Shown here in pieces: positions 1-11,642 of a DNA stretch of 64,000 bases. Under the pieces are notes generated by a model, which worked only from the letters and a program-made list of their open reading frames with translations, was not told the origin of the DNA and made no database searches. Every line of letters begins with the position of its first letter. Within the stretch, counting starts at the first letter, position 1. The DNA is from Centroberyx gerrardi (taxonomy: Eukaryota; Chordata; Actinopteri; Beryciformes; Berycidae): contig NC_136006.1 of NCBI RefSeq assembly GCF_048128805.1, positions 7,540,179 to 7,604,178 on the forward strand. The letters run 5' to 3'. The translations under genes and the position numbers were made by a program.

Positions 1-1039
1 TGTCTTCAGGCCGGGACTGTCATCAAACGTGTGAAGTTTCGGGCAGATGTGACCAAGTACAGCTGAGTTACAAACCACTTCCTGTGTTGCCAGTAGGTGG
101 CGCTATGACTGTGATTGAAAATTGGCATGTAGAAATGTTGAGGCCGGGAGTCTCATCAAACATGTGAAGTTTGGGGCAGATGTGACCACGTACAGCCGAG
201 TTACAAAGCACTTCCTGTTTGCCAGTAGGTGGCGCTATGACTATAACTGAATATTGCCATGTCGATGTCTTGAAGCCATGACACTTATCAAACATGTGAA
301 GTTTGGGGCAGATTTGACCATGAACAGTGGAGTTACAAACCACTTCCTGTTTTGCCAGTAGTTGGCGCTATGACTATAACTGAATATTGCCATGTCGATG
401 TCTTGAGGCCATGACACTTATCAAACATGTGAAGTTTGGGGCAGATTTGACCATGTACTGTCGAGTTACATAGCACTTCCTGTTTCGTGGCGAAACATGG
501 AAATTCGACGCCTCGCCACGCCCACGCCGTTCGAGGAAAACTCAAGCTTTTAATAACTTTTCATCGTCAAGGTCTGTTATATACGCTGAGCAAGTTTGAG
601 GTGGATCCGATTAACCGTCTAGGAGGAGTTCGTTAAAGTATGACCCCTGTAAATGGGCAAAAACGCACAAAAATGCCACAATCAATTCAAAATGGCTGAC
701 TTCCTGTTGGGTTTAGGTCATGGCAGCTATTGACGTTTTTTGTAGGTGTGGACTTGATACATGTGCCTACCAAATTTGGTACATGTAGGTGAAACGTAGA
801 GCGATGAGTATTTTTTTGAAATTTTGTAGGGGGCGCTATTGAGCCATTTTGCCACACCCATGCGCAAGACCCATAAAATATGTAATTTTTCACCACTTCT
901 GAGGCATGTGCAAAGTTGCGCAACTTTTCGAGCATCTTTAGCCCCTCAAAAATGCGATTCATTCGGCAGAAAAAGAAAAAAAATAATAATTCCTTGAAAT
1001 ACAATAGGTCCTCGCACCGGTCGGTGCTCGGGCCCTAAT
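1..1039. repeat. Interspersed repeat with 133-bp tandem units
   Basis: The left part holds about three and a half diverged tandem units with a period of about 133 bp; the phrase CACTTCCTG recurs near 76, 208, 341 and 474, each followed by a 'GCCAGTAGGTGGCGCTATGA'-like stretch. The right part is unique and ends at a GC-rich terminus, GGTCGGTGCTCGGGCCCTA, near 1020-1038. This terminus and the 'GGGGGCGCTATTGAGCC' stretch look like a non-autonomous dispersed repeat of fish. The left end lies outside the window, so the family and target duplication cannot be set. No protein-coding potential was found. Confidence 0.7.
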
Positions 1040-1053
1040 AATAAAATACAGAT

Positions 1054-1251
<198 letters not shown>

Positions 1252-1379
1252 CATGTAGTGCAAAATTAATTGCAGTTGGAGTAAAGAAGAAAATAAGAGA
1301 AGTCAAACAACAGTTTTAAACAGGTTTGTCTTAAGCTTGCATTTAAAAATGTCTATAGCACTAGTGAAAACTATAGCAT

Positions 1380-1670
1380 AAGATAGCATTACTGAAAAGC
1401 TTAGATTTACAATTCCTTCACAGCTACGAATTCACTACATTTGTTATTAAATATTCTTGTTACAAGATTTAACAATACATGACAGGTAAATTGTTTTTAA
1501 AAGCCTTAACTTTTTTATTTGTACATAGTTGTATATATTGGGACAGCAACTGGGTCAAGTGGTGTCTGTGTAACAAATCACACAAAGTTTTTAATGCTAT
1601 AGCTGCAATCTGAGATCTGAACCCAAACTATTGGGAAGCTATCATTGGTCAGGAGTACATAGTCTGGGAT
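1380..1670. repeat. Relic of samd9l intron-1 sequence
   Basis: About 1420-1600 aligns by eye with 16370-16560 and 30870-31080, that is with intron 1 of the two samd9l genes: shared phrases include AACAAGATTTAACA, GACAGGTAA, TTGTTTTTAAAAG and GGGACAGCAACTG. The match begins upstream of the SINE promoter boxes, so a SINE alone does not explain it. It may be a fragment of a third unit of the duplication, or part of a longer dispersed repeat. Confidence 0.5.
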
Positions 1671-1800
1671 CACAGCCTTATGGGGCAGCAGGTTGGCTTA
1701 GTGAATAGGGAAACCGCCCTTTAACCAGATCATCTGGGTTCAAGCCATCATTATCGACAAGCATCAACCGTGGCAAGACACTAAATCCCTACCAGCTTCA
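1671..1800 (+). mobile_element. tRNA-derived SINE, 5' part (copy a)
   Basis: Pol III-like A box TGGCTTAGTGAATAGG and B box GGTTCAAGCC lie about 45 bp apart. The same head occurs at 16626 and 32047. The matching 3' body appears at 3530-3690, so this copy seems split by about 1.7 kb of other sequence. Confidence 0.6.
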
Positions 1801-2435
1801 GGGGGTTCTGTTCTGTAACTGATGTAGGTACCCTACCCTCAGCCGTCCTGAAAACTACAGTTCCCTGTGTAAAAGAACTACAGGGGAGAGAGAGAGACAC
1901 GTAAGTGTTTTCTGTTGTCGACCCATCGTGAGCACCCAAAACGGTGCCCTGATAGGCTTTCCTGCAGGCTTCCCATAGGGACAGGGGTCCCTTCTCCTGC
2001 TCTCTGCTCAAACATGCAGGCCAGCCCAAGGCCTATACTGTCTCCTGTCTGCTCCAAAACGGAGTGAATAAGCGCAGCTTCCCTTCCCTGCAGAAGCAAA
2101 CTGCAGATGTGAAAGGAAATTCCCCTGCTACAAAAGCAGAGCGACCAGAACCAGGAAAGAACCAGAGGCCTACACCAGAAGCCTATCTTTTCTTTCCCTG
2201 TAGACCAAGTTGCGGATGTGAAAGGAAACAGTAGAAGACACGCTGAGGAGTGCACAAAACTCTCTCTCTCCCTTCATTTTTGTAGCTACCGTATTCATTC
2301 ATACAGATAGAGAAGAGAGAAATGCACTTCCACATTTCCACATTTAACTGGTGTGGCTGGGAAAACTACAAATTGTGCCCCATTGAAATGGGGGTGAAAT
2401 TGAATGTGCAGGAGGAGAGGAATAAGAAAATGTAC

Positions 2436-2723
2436 CTTCTCAGATTCGGTTTGCGTATGCTGCTTCTCGATGGGTGAAGAGACCAGGACGCTTGTTCTGG
2501 ATGTGGGTCTGGACGGAGGTTTAGTCGTGCTGGCATCCCACTCTGGGCTCCCTGAGGTCTCTCGGGGGGAGAGCGGCCTGTTGGATTCATCCTCATCAGA
2601 AGTCAGGTCGTGGTCGCTGATGTTGCCCGTCATCTCATCCAGCTTCTGTCTCAGTTGCTGCTCCTCCAGGTCCACGTCCTCCCACTGGGGGAGAGGAGAG
2701 GTGCTGGCTGGAGTCTGAGGAGC
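2436..2723 (-). CDS. mlph: Isolated exon resembling melanophilin (Slac2 family)
   Basis: A 288-bp block opens after a CAG acceptor and ends in AAG|GTAC, phase 0 on both sides, giving 96 residues. It reads DLEEQQLRQKLDEMTGNISD followed by an acidic, Ser-rich SDEDE stretch, then a Ser/Thr/Pro-rich tail. The pattern 'LRxKLxELTxNxSDxxxSSEEE' is one I recall from melanophilin, the Rab27a-to-myosin-Va adaptor in melanosome transport; MyRIP is the alternative. No FYVE-like Rab-binding exon and no other exon of such a gene was found in the window, so this is either one exon of a long gene whose other exons lie outside, or a displaced duplicate. The start codon and neighbouring exons are unknown. Confidence 0.5.
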
Positions 2724-2762
2724 CTGGAGGAACAGAGAGGAGATGATGTGGCTGAAAGAAAT

Positions 2763-2850
2763 CAATCACTCAATCAAGCTTTATTTGTACAGCACGTTTC
2801 ATGCAAGCAAATGCGATTAACAGAAAATAAGATAAAATACTGTTAAGAAT
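2763..2850. repeat. Short fish repeat tail (CAATCAAGCTTTATTTGTACAGC)
   Basis: The phrase CAAGCTTTATTTGTACAGCA followed by a 'TTTCATGCAA' stretch resembles the dispersed tail repeat also present at 10070-10140 (AAACTTTATTTATAACGCACC). Probably a SINE or LINE tail; the family was not determined. Confidence 0.45.
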
Positions 2851-2910
2851 ACATAAAAATAAAGAATTCAATAATTAAGAACACAGATAAAATAATAAAC
2901 TACAGATACA

Positions 2911-2925
2911 ATATATATATATAGG

Positions 2926-2969
<44 letters not shown>

Positions 2970-3015
2970 CCTATATATATATATATATACATACATACAT
3001 ACATATATATGTATA
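2911..3015. repeat. (AT)n microsatellite, second copy
   Basis: AT runs interrupted twice by AGGCCT, then a TACA run. The flanks match those of the microsatellite at 1058-1246, and the 100 bp to the right (TTTAAAAATGTCTATAGCAC onward) repeats 1340-1390. Confidence 0.9.
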
Positions 3016-3529
3016 TATGTAGTGCAAACAATAAAATAAATTACGAGATAAGAGAATAATGAGATAAGAGAAGTCAATTAACAGTTCTAAACAGGTTTGT
3101 CTTGCATTTAAAAATGTCTATAGCACTAGTGAAAACTATAGCATCAGATAGCATTAGTGAAAACACATACTGAACCACTTGCACCTTGATGATCTTATTT
3201 CAACAGGTATACAAACATTTTGATTTGGTCTGTACCATATGTATAAAAAAAAAAATAAAAAAAAAAGTAGGTAATGGATAAAATAGCATTTGTCTCCATC
3301 ATCTTTGACAGAGAAAATAACAAAAGAAAAGAACCCTTAACAATAAATATGCATGGCACTATTCTCTGCAACCCTGTTATTTCACACTATCCTTTTCTAA
3401 GGAAAACAATCTCTTTAAGTGCAAAACTTATCTAGAAATATTTTTTGAATCGTACTGGAGAGGTCGGACATGAACTTGTCACGTCAGATAAGACCAATAA
3501 CAATCTAAAGAGTGGGCCACACTCACCCA

Positions 3530-3690
3530 TTGCTCAGTAGGGTGGGTGTTTGCTATCACAGCAGCTTCTACCTGGGCCTTCTGGCTGAAGGATGACCTCC
3601 CCTACCTTTCTGCCCCGCGTCATAATTTTACGTATGACACCTATGAGATTCCAGGCTCGGATGTGATGATTTTACACAATGTGGGTTGGC
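3530..3690 (+). mobile_element. SINE 3' body (copy a, second part)
   Basis: The stretch AGTAGGGTGGGTGTTTGCTA through CTGGGCCTTCTGG and CCTTTCTGCCCCG matches 17867-17960 and 32291-32390, which belong to the SINEs in samd9l intron 1. It resembles the conserved central domain seen in V-SINE families. Confidence 0.6.
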
Positions 3691-3699
3691 AGTAGGCTA

Positions 3700-5250
3700 G
3701 TAGTTGAATTCATTTTATCTACGACGGCATGCTCCAGAGACTTCCGCCGGCCGAGCGGGCTAACTTCCGGTTAGCCCTCTGCTAACTTGAATGGGGATAG
3801 AGCTACTGCCATCTTGTGGCACTTGTACGTTACTACAAACTACAGTTACATTATATAACAGGCACCAGGCGTTTACCGGTATCCACCGTTGTTTTTTCCT
3901 TTGTTTTTTTCCCCGGCCTGTATTTGGGGCCGGCCTTTATTTGTTCGTGTCGACCACGGCCCCGGCCATTATCGGAGACCCGGCTTTTAATTGACTACAG
4001 GCCACTATTAGAGGAAATACGGTAGCTCAACTCAAGCCCCTGTTTGGCAGGTCCGACCTATTATCGCTGACCAGACTGCAATTATAACCAGATCAATTTA
4101 TCAATAGCTCTGATTATAACTGTCTGGACTCAATGATATGGCCTGTCAGAGTTAGGTAAATATCCTTAAGCCAAACTAGGACTTGACCGTATGCTACAAT
4201 GCCTTGCAGTTTGCCTCAGTGATTCACATTCGTACTAGTCATCTAGCCTATATTATTAGCTAGCACACACATAAGTCATGATGACAACGATTAAGCTAGA
4301 GAGGCTGTAACATTTGCTATCACTCACCAACACCGCAGCTCCTTGACTGAAAAAATAAAGCACGTTCTCCAAACCCTGTCTGTTTCTTTTACACCTTCAC
4401 GAGGATTAATTTATACTAACTTTAACGGTTTAAAAACCGGACGTCTCAACAGATGAGATGGCGATCCCATTCACCTCAATGTCGGCCGAAGTGAAAGTTT
4501 TCACACTTGGCGCCAGAGCCATATAGAGAGCCTAAGTCCCTCCCTTTCCGGTGGACCACCATGTGACCTTATTTCGGAAAAAATATGTACGGTAGTCAAC
4601 GGCGAGAGACAAATAATTGTTTGATCCCCTTTGAATTGTGCCATGAATTACACATATGGTGTTTTGTCAATTTAAAAGATAATTTTGCAAGTCAAGAAAG
4701 TCGCAGTTTGTCGTAAAACTGTTGAACTATAAGACTGTAAAAATACGTAATTAGAAAGACTACACACCCAAAAGTCGCGCAAGTGACGTAACTTCCTCTC
4801 TCCACAAGCTACCCAGAGCCGCTGAAGCTCAGTCCCTCTCAGATAGCAGGAGTATTATACACAACCTGGAAGGTAGACAGTAAGAACGGATTTAAACTGG
4901 TTTCGGATGGTTTTAGTACAGTGGGGGCTAACGTTAACGCGATGCCTGTGTGTTTCGTATGTTTCGTTCCATGTTGGTGTTGGTGACGTATATTGTGCGA
5001 GACGAGAGATGTAGTTCACTGAGCAGTTTCTCAGCTGTCTGCTGTTTTGATGACCAATAACATGTAATCGTTCTCAGACCAACAGTCATGTGCTGATATA
5101 ATGGTCGCAACCCATTAACATGTATTTGTCCTCGGACCAACAAATGGTCTCAGTCCGTTAATATTAAACTAGACCAGTAGCCTGCAGACTACAGTTCCCT
5201 TTTACCTCCACATGGTGAGCTGGGCACATGCGCAACTTGGTGACAGTTGA
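3700..5250. other. No gene recognised; dispersed repeats
   Basis: No convincing exon. About 3890-4020 has three similar GGCC-rich 'CGGCCTTTATT / CGGCCATTATC / CCGGCTTTTAATT' phrases, a common-looking fish repeat. About 4440-4800 looks like part of another dispersed repeat. A short CAGAGCCATATAG phrase here recurs at 8714. Confidence 0.5.
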
Positions 5251-6656
5251 AGAAATTCGACTATAGTATGTACTGCATACTGCCCTCAAGGAGGTTCTAT
5301 ATTGAAATTATGAAATTAAGTATGCCATTACCAGCAGACTGTTCATACTGAAGTATACAGCCAAGTATCCCAGAATGCATTTCGCAGCAGCCGGCAGCGA
5401 TACCGCGGATTTTAAAGCAGGCTAAAAGCTGTTGTAATTTTGGCACTACGACTGTTAATATGTCACTTTATTAAGTTTTAATATTTTTTCAGGCGAGAAA
5501 GTAACCATGTAGATTCCCAATATGTGATCAGTTTATCCAAATAACGCCTGTTTGGAAATCTGCACCGACGTTTTCGGAGATCTGAGGAGCCGCCTATGGG
5601 AGCCGCTGGCCGGGACCAGCCGGTCATCTCAGCTGCTAGCAGTCCGACTCCTGAGCTGATCGGCCGGTCAACGTCCGTCGTCATACCGGGGAGAACACGA
5701 TCCGATGAACTGGTCTGTGCAGCTCTTTGATGATTAGAGCTCTGGCTCTAATGTCTCCGTAGCATTTTGATATATGATATAATTCCTTTTGGAAGATAAA
5801 TGTTGGTCTCACAGAAGAAATCTAACAATTGTAGCTGCCACATTAGTTTGAATGTAAAGTGAAGCTTCATGTTTTTACTGGACAGAACAACAGCGCTGCC
5901 TCTGGGGCTCTATATGTACAGATATCACCACATTTCAATAAATATAAATGTATTAAAATGGCCTGGTAACTGGTGAATTGACTTGCATCAATTTATATAA
6001 TGATCATATTTATTTATCACTTTTCAGAGAAATGTTCTCTGGTTAGTATCTATATTATTCGTTAATGTTAATATTGATGTGAACATGTTACAAAACTTTT
6101 CTATTCTTTTGCTCATGGCAACTTACCTCTGAAAGCTTCGGATCTAAACATTGATTGAGAAACAAGAACCTCCCTAGAAAGATGATTAGCCGAATTAAAA
6201 ACTGATTGTTAGTTAAACTATCAGTCAGCTAGTGAGCTGATAATAGTTGATAGTGATAGTTTCAGTCAGCTCACTAGCTCCCAGTATATTAATGTGATGT
6301 GAACAGTTGAGATGAGAGAAAAAGTGAGAATCTTCTTAAATTACAATCTCTTATAGCATCAGAACACTGACAGACTCATGAATAAATTAATCTTTAAAGT
6401 GATCATTTAATCTTCATGCATCAAACACATTTCTAAAAGTGAAAAAGGCCTTATTACATGATCATAGAAATTGATACATACAGTATGTTTGATCATCAAT
6501 AGATATATAAACAAATAAGTAACTAATAAGCAAAATAAACAGTAATCATAAATCATTTAATAGACAAATAAATTATAAGAATAAATAGTCAATCTAAATA
6601 ATTTCATAAATATCACCGACCATGGATGGGGGAAGGCATTTGAGGTTCTTGTATTT

Positions 6657-7262
6657 GTGTACTGGTTGGCTAGTGCCACATCCTACAGGGTTGTGTCAGA
6701 GGCCTTTGACATTCCCCGCACCACGTGTCACGACATGGTGCACCGGGTCAGCAAGGGCGTCCAAGGCATGTTTAGGAGGCTGATCCGCTTCCCCAACAGG
6801 GATGAGCTGGAGGAAATCGGGGCTGGGTTCCAGCAGCTGTCTGGTTCCCCAGCTTTCAGCAATGTGGCAGGGAGCATAGATGGGTGCCATGTTCGTATTG
6901 TACCACCTGGACGGTTTGCGGCGGACTACTTCAACCGGAAACTGTTCCACTCCATCCAGTTTCAAGCCGTCTGTGACCGCTTTCTGGATGTCCACGTGGG
7001 CTTCCCTGGCGGTGTGCACGGTGCCAGGGTCCTCAGGTGCAGCCCCTTGTATGTGCACCAGCTGTACCCACCTCCAGGATGGTGCCTCGTAGGTGACGGA
7101 GGGTATCCCTGCTTGGCTCAACCCATTTTCCTGATGACCCCATTCCGTGAGCCTGTCCGGGAATGCTGTTGAGGGCAGGTACAACACAAGGCTGTCCGGG
7201 GCAAGGTGTGTGGTGGAGAGGGCATTTGGGGTGCAGAAGACCAGGTGGCGCTCCATCTTTTT
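6657..7262 (+). pseudogene. Harbinger (DDE_Tnp_4 type) transposase, truncated
   Basis: The frame reads a helix-turn-helix remnant (SYRVVSEAFDIPRTTCHDMV), then the catalytic core: GSIDGCHVRI with the first Asp, FHSIQFQAVCD, FLDVHVGFPGGVH, and GDGGYP with the second Asp. The normally conserved Asp after the VH motif is Gly here (HGARVLR instead of HDARVLR). The open frame stops after residue 171; the expected C-terminal motif VVERAFGVQKTRWRSIF, carrying the catalytic Glu, continues one frame over from about 7171 to 7257, so there is a frameshift. The N-terminus is missing and the C-terminus ends at a 'TTCACCAGCCACTAAAT' repeat, probably a later MITE. A nuclease of a cut-and-paste transposon, now dead. 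Confidence 0.9.
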
Positions 7263-7514
7263 GACAGATAAATATTCAAATTCACCAGCCACTAAATAGT
7301 AAATCATTATATTGTGTACCGCCCACTTTCATATTTTACTAGCATTTGGCTGGTGGCTGGTGCTAATTTCCCACCCTTATGCTCATTGCAATGATCCCTT
7401 AACGACAAAACTAACTGGTCACCAGCAATATGTACAATTATACATCTCAGGAGAGCAGAACAGTAACTTATAATGAGCCATGCACATGAAAATTACAACA
7501 CTTAATTTTCTTAC

Positions 7515-7609
7515 TCAAAGCCTTTCATGGCAGCATTGCGCCTGCCGGTGAACTGGTCCTCATTTTTAGCCCTCCATTTTATAAGGTGCTCGGTGTCTTC
7601 ATCAGTCCC
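7515..7609 (-). pseudogene. Myb-like second protein of Harbinger, one exon
   Basis: On the minus strand the block reads TDEDTEHLIKWRAKNEDQFT followed by GRRNAAMKGF, after an AAG acceptor and before a GA|GTAAG donor. This is the start of the trihelix/Myb-like DNA-binding protein that fish Harbinger elements encode next to the transposase and in opposite orientation, thought to help the transposase bind its ends. The rest of that protein was not found. The ORF is too short to stand alone. Confidence 0.65.
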
Positions 7610-8573
7610 TTGAAGGAAAAGGAACAACGATACAGTGTTATTAATCACGGTTAAAGACGAGATGAAATGAAAAATGCCTTTTTAACCCTTTTAGATCACA
7701 TCCCCGGTCATACTGTGCACCTATTTAACAATATATGCCAAAAAAAATACCAAAAATCTATTTCATTGTATTCTTATATCAAAATTCAATCATGTTTTCT
7801 TCCTGTAAAACAAAATATGCCGTGTGCTTACGTAAGCATGCCCGTAACTAATTTCAACCAATAATATCATGACATCCACCCATCAATCAATCTTCAACTT
7901 TTAGCGCACAGAGCTAAGAGGCTAAGATTCATTAGTTAGCTAGCTAGCAACAGCACGGTACTTCGGTGTGTCTTCGGGTGTTATGACACACCCACTTTTC
8001 AACGTTCAAATCAAATTCCTCCCAACGTTATGTCCCGCCTGTCTTTCCTGTTTCACTCGGAAATACGTCACGATACGGAAGTTAGATACTCTTGAAATGC
8101 CGTTTCATCTCGACTTTAACGTTACTCATCACACGTCCACATTTACAGCTCAGTTGTAGTTAACTACGGTGTTATTAGCCAACTCGCTAACCTCTAACGT
8201 TATGCTATATTATTAAATATTATTATTGTTATAAAGATACGTTCATTATGAATATAAACCCCGTCATTCGAATATTATTTGACCACATACAAGCCGTATT
8301 ACAGTTTGGTTGCTCACATTTGTACGCGCACTGTCGCTGGCTGGTGCCAGGACCGTCGGACCGTCCGCCTCGCAGGCCGCCATTCCGCAGTCTGAAGAGA
8401 CGCAATGCATTTTGGGGCGGTTGAGTATGTCCAGTAAGCTCATGCTGCATACTCAGGAATTCTTGCTAATCTAGTATACATCCGGGCATTTCTCGCGTAC
8501 ACAAAATTCACATACTATGCAGTTGGAACGCACTACATACTCAATTTCACGTCATATTTAGTATGAATAGTAC

Positions 8574-8639
8574 GTTAGTATGCCGTTAGTATGCCGTTAG
8601 TATGCCGTTAGTATGCCGTTAGTATGCCGTTAGTATGCG
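8574..8639. repeat. 11-bp tandem repeat in Harbinger end, six units
   Basis: GTTAGTATGCC is repeated five times exactly, the sixth unit ends in G and runs into GTTCCGAACA. The terminal GTTAGTATGCGGTTCCGAAC occurs again at 8679-8698, so the terminus itself is duplicated. Confidence 0.95.
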
Positions 8640-8713
8640 GTTCCGAACACAGTCATTGAGTATTTAGTAGGCAGTACGTTAGTATGCGGTTCCGAACAGG
8701 CCCTATGGTGTAG

Positions 8714-8755
8714 CCCAGAGCCATATAGCCATATATCTCTATATGGCTCTGGTGT
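8714..8755. repeat. Small perfect-arm hairpin
   Basis: CCAGAGCCATATAG and the later CTATATGGCTCTGG are reverse complements separated by about 12 bp. It lies just outside the Harbinger right end. Confidence 0.85.
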
Positions 8756-8759
8756 AGCC

Positions 8760-10265
8760 TATACATGTCCAGTTGTTTATTAATGTGATTACGATCGCAG
8801 TACTCCACATATATCAAACTTACTTCGACTATGAGCATAATCACATTAACATAATCAGAGTATGGTTTTTATGGGTTCTGCCTACTCGTATTATAATCGC
8901 ATTAGGCTATTAGTGTAAAAGTAGCCTAAACGTAGCCTTTTTTTATTTATTCTTATTTTTCTTGTTTTTTATTATTCTTATTTTTCCTCCTCCTCAGCAG
9001 CCGCAAAGCTGGCAGCTGTGTCCTCAGACCAACTCAGTTCCCTGCTGTTATGGTCTCAGACAATTAATGCATTTCTTTCTTGTGAAGTAATTCATATTTG
9101 AGGTCTAATAGCACTCTCAAATTTAGTTGTCAATGAAGTAGCCAGAAAATGAAGAATAAAAATGATTATTTGATGTAAAAGTTAATCATTCTGTATATGC
9201 TTGACAGTGTCAGGGGGTCATGAACGGGCGTCCCTCTGTTTTTAGGGGCCATGAATTGAAAACCATCACCATTATCTCTGCAAGGTTAACTGTGTACATA
9301 GCTACTATGAAAATGTCGAATATTGTCTGAAATTTAATCTGTGATGGAAAACAATATAATTTGAATAAATTGCTTCATTGATAACATGCATTCGCTATGT
9401 GTATTTTATTAATTTTATCCATAATGTGTTTGTAACGTTTCAATTTTGTCTGTAAAGGCCAGATACCCCAGGTGAATATGGATTTTGTTTTCCTTTCATC
9501 CAATTAAAATTAAAATGTATACGGTGAATATGGACACCAATACAAACACTTTTTATGACTATTATGTATTATACGTATTATGACTTTTATTTTGTTTGCT
9601 ATTACCTTATTGAATCTAGTTAATATTTCATGAAAAATGTGTAAATTTACAAGTAGGCTACATTTTCCTGTTTCATTCTGATGATTAAATAGTTGGTAAT
9701 TTACATCTCCACAGAAACGAGGACGTTTTCAATTGGTCATGTTCAGTGCTATCACCGCAAACACCATGGGTCCACCAGAGGGCGAAAGAGGAGAACAACA
9801 ATTTTGGAAGTGGAAAACAATTAAGCAGATATATTTGAGGGTCATATCAGCCACCACAAGTAACTTTTACTCCAAGCACTTTTTAAATGAGCTACTTTTT
9901 ACTTGTACTCAAGTAGAATTTTACACCAGTAGCCTACATTTACTTCTACTTAAGTAAAATTTAATCAAAGTAATAGTTCTACTTGAGTAGGACATTTTAG
10001 TACCGTTACCCTGCCTATGTATCAGTATCTTCATCTTTTTTCCTTTTTTTAGGCTACTTGAAATATCAAATCAAATCAAACTTTATTTATAACGCACCTT
10101 TCATACAGCACGCTGTAACACAAAGTGCCTTACATGGGTTAAAACATATGTTTACGTTCAAAACTCAATACAGATAGACTATCTGTATTGATATCTAAAT
10201 AATAAAAGTCAATTTTCTCAGTGTTGCCCCATTTTTAATTCACAGCTCAATTTGTGGCTCTCACC
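8760..10265. other. No gene recognised; repeat fragments
   Basis: No exon found. About 9855-10010 has the ACTTGTACTCAAGTAGAA / ACTTCTACTTAAGTAAAA pattern of a common fish MITE-like repeat, and 10065-10140 the AAATCAAACTTTATTTATAA dispersed tail. Confidence 0.5.
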
Positions 10266-10779
10266 CAGCCAGACAAGAATAACTCTATTAACCGTCCCTA
10301 ACTAACATCCTGCCTCAGTATAAAGAAAAGAAAAACAAAGAAAAAATTTAGATGATGAATTCTTACATGGTAATGTTGCCGTGCACCATTTTTATTCAAA
10401 AGTAAATCTGTCAATCAGTCAAGCTATCTGCACACCTTCAAAGTCTTCTTGGTAAGTGCAAAAGGATAAAGACTACTAAATAGAAAAATTCCATGCACAC
10501 TGCATATATAAACAAAAAAACAGTAACATTTCAATATTCAATAATGGCTCCCGTATTTACATTAACTGGAAGAAGTTTGAATATAAGAACATTTAAAACT
10601 CATGTTTTAAGAGGCTTGATTCAAAGGTAATACAACATATTTTCCTTTATAAGAAAACAACTTAAAGCTATCAATAATAGAACACACAGGGTCAAAGATA
10701 CACACAATAAATGTAACATAGTGCCAAAATAATCATGCTTAAATCAATCACTTTTCAAAATGTGCAAGGCTTAATAAAA

Positions 10780-11560
10780 TGGATGAATCCTCAAAAGAAA
10801 ATCTGTTATAAAACTGTTAACGTACATCATTATATTTCATGGAATAATGCAATGAAATTGCTGTGCTTGATACATCAATGTTTGTCAGCATGAGGCAACT
10901 TAACATATTATGATAAAAGGCAATAGTGGCATTCCATTTCAAACAAATTCATTTATATAAACAAAAAAACAGCAAAATTTCAATATTCAAAAATGCCTCC
11001 CATATTTACATAAAATGGTAAATGTTTGAATATAAGAAAATTTAAAACTCATATTTTAAGAGGCTTGATTCAAAGGTAATGCAACATATTTTCCTTTATA
11101 AAAAAGCAACTTAATGACATCAATAATAGAACATGCAGGGTCAAAGTCACACATTAAATGTAAAATAGTGGCAAAATAATCATACTTAACTCAATCACTT
11201 TTCAAAATGTGGAAGGCTTAACAAAATCGATGAATCCTCAAAAGTAAATCTGTTATAAAATTGTTAACGTACATCATATTATTTCATGGAATAATGTAAT
11301 GAAATTGCTGTGTTTGACACATCAGTGTTGGTCAGCATTCCATTTCAAATCATTTCAATACATAAAAAAAAACAGCAACATTTCAATATTCAAAAATGCC
11401 TCCTGTATTTACATTAATTGGTTTAAAATAATGGCGCAATTAATCATAATTAACTCAACCACTTTTTAATAAAATGGATGAATCCTCAAAAGTAAATCTG
11501 TTACAAAACTGTTAACGTACATAATTTTATTTCATGGAATATGTAATGAAATTGCTGTGG
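10780..11560. repeat. AT-rich tandem repeats in samd9l 3' flank (copy 1)
   Basis: Diverged direct repeats: the phrase AAATCTGTTA(T/C)AAAA(C/T)TGTTAACG with ATCCTCAAAAG before it recurs near 10800, 11247 and 11495; the block TTCAATATTCAAAAATGCCTCC recurs as well. Spacing of about 447 and 247 bp suggests a full and a shortened unit. Copy 2 has the same array at 24880-26000 with an additional unit. Confidence 0.85.
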
Positions 11561-11642
11561 TGATGATGAATATTGTGATTCAATCTGATTATCTTCTATC
11601 GTAACATTAGCCTGGATATCTTCAAACAGGCTTCTCCTAGGT

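Larger units (their letters stand above)
5255..8706. mobile_element. Decayed PIF/Harbinger DNA transposon
   Basis: The interior carries a Harbinger-type transposase fragment on the plus strand and, on the opposite strand, an exon of the Myb-like second protein typical of this superfamily. The right end reads TTAGTATGCGGTTCCGAACA then GGCCCTA. The left side (5255-5420) has a diverged counterpart: repeated TATGTACTGCATACTG and TTCATACTGAAG phrases followed by CCCAGAATGCATTTCGC, matching the inverted ...AAATGCATT... near 8404-8414. The right boundary is fairly clear, the left is approximate. The element is broken and cannot be autonomous. Confidence 0.65.

Noticed and set aside
6696..7307. 203-codon minus-strand ORF
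   Set aside because: Antisense shadow of the Harbinger transposase; no own motifs.
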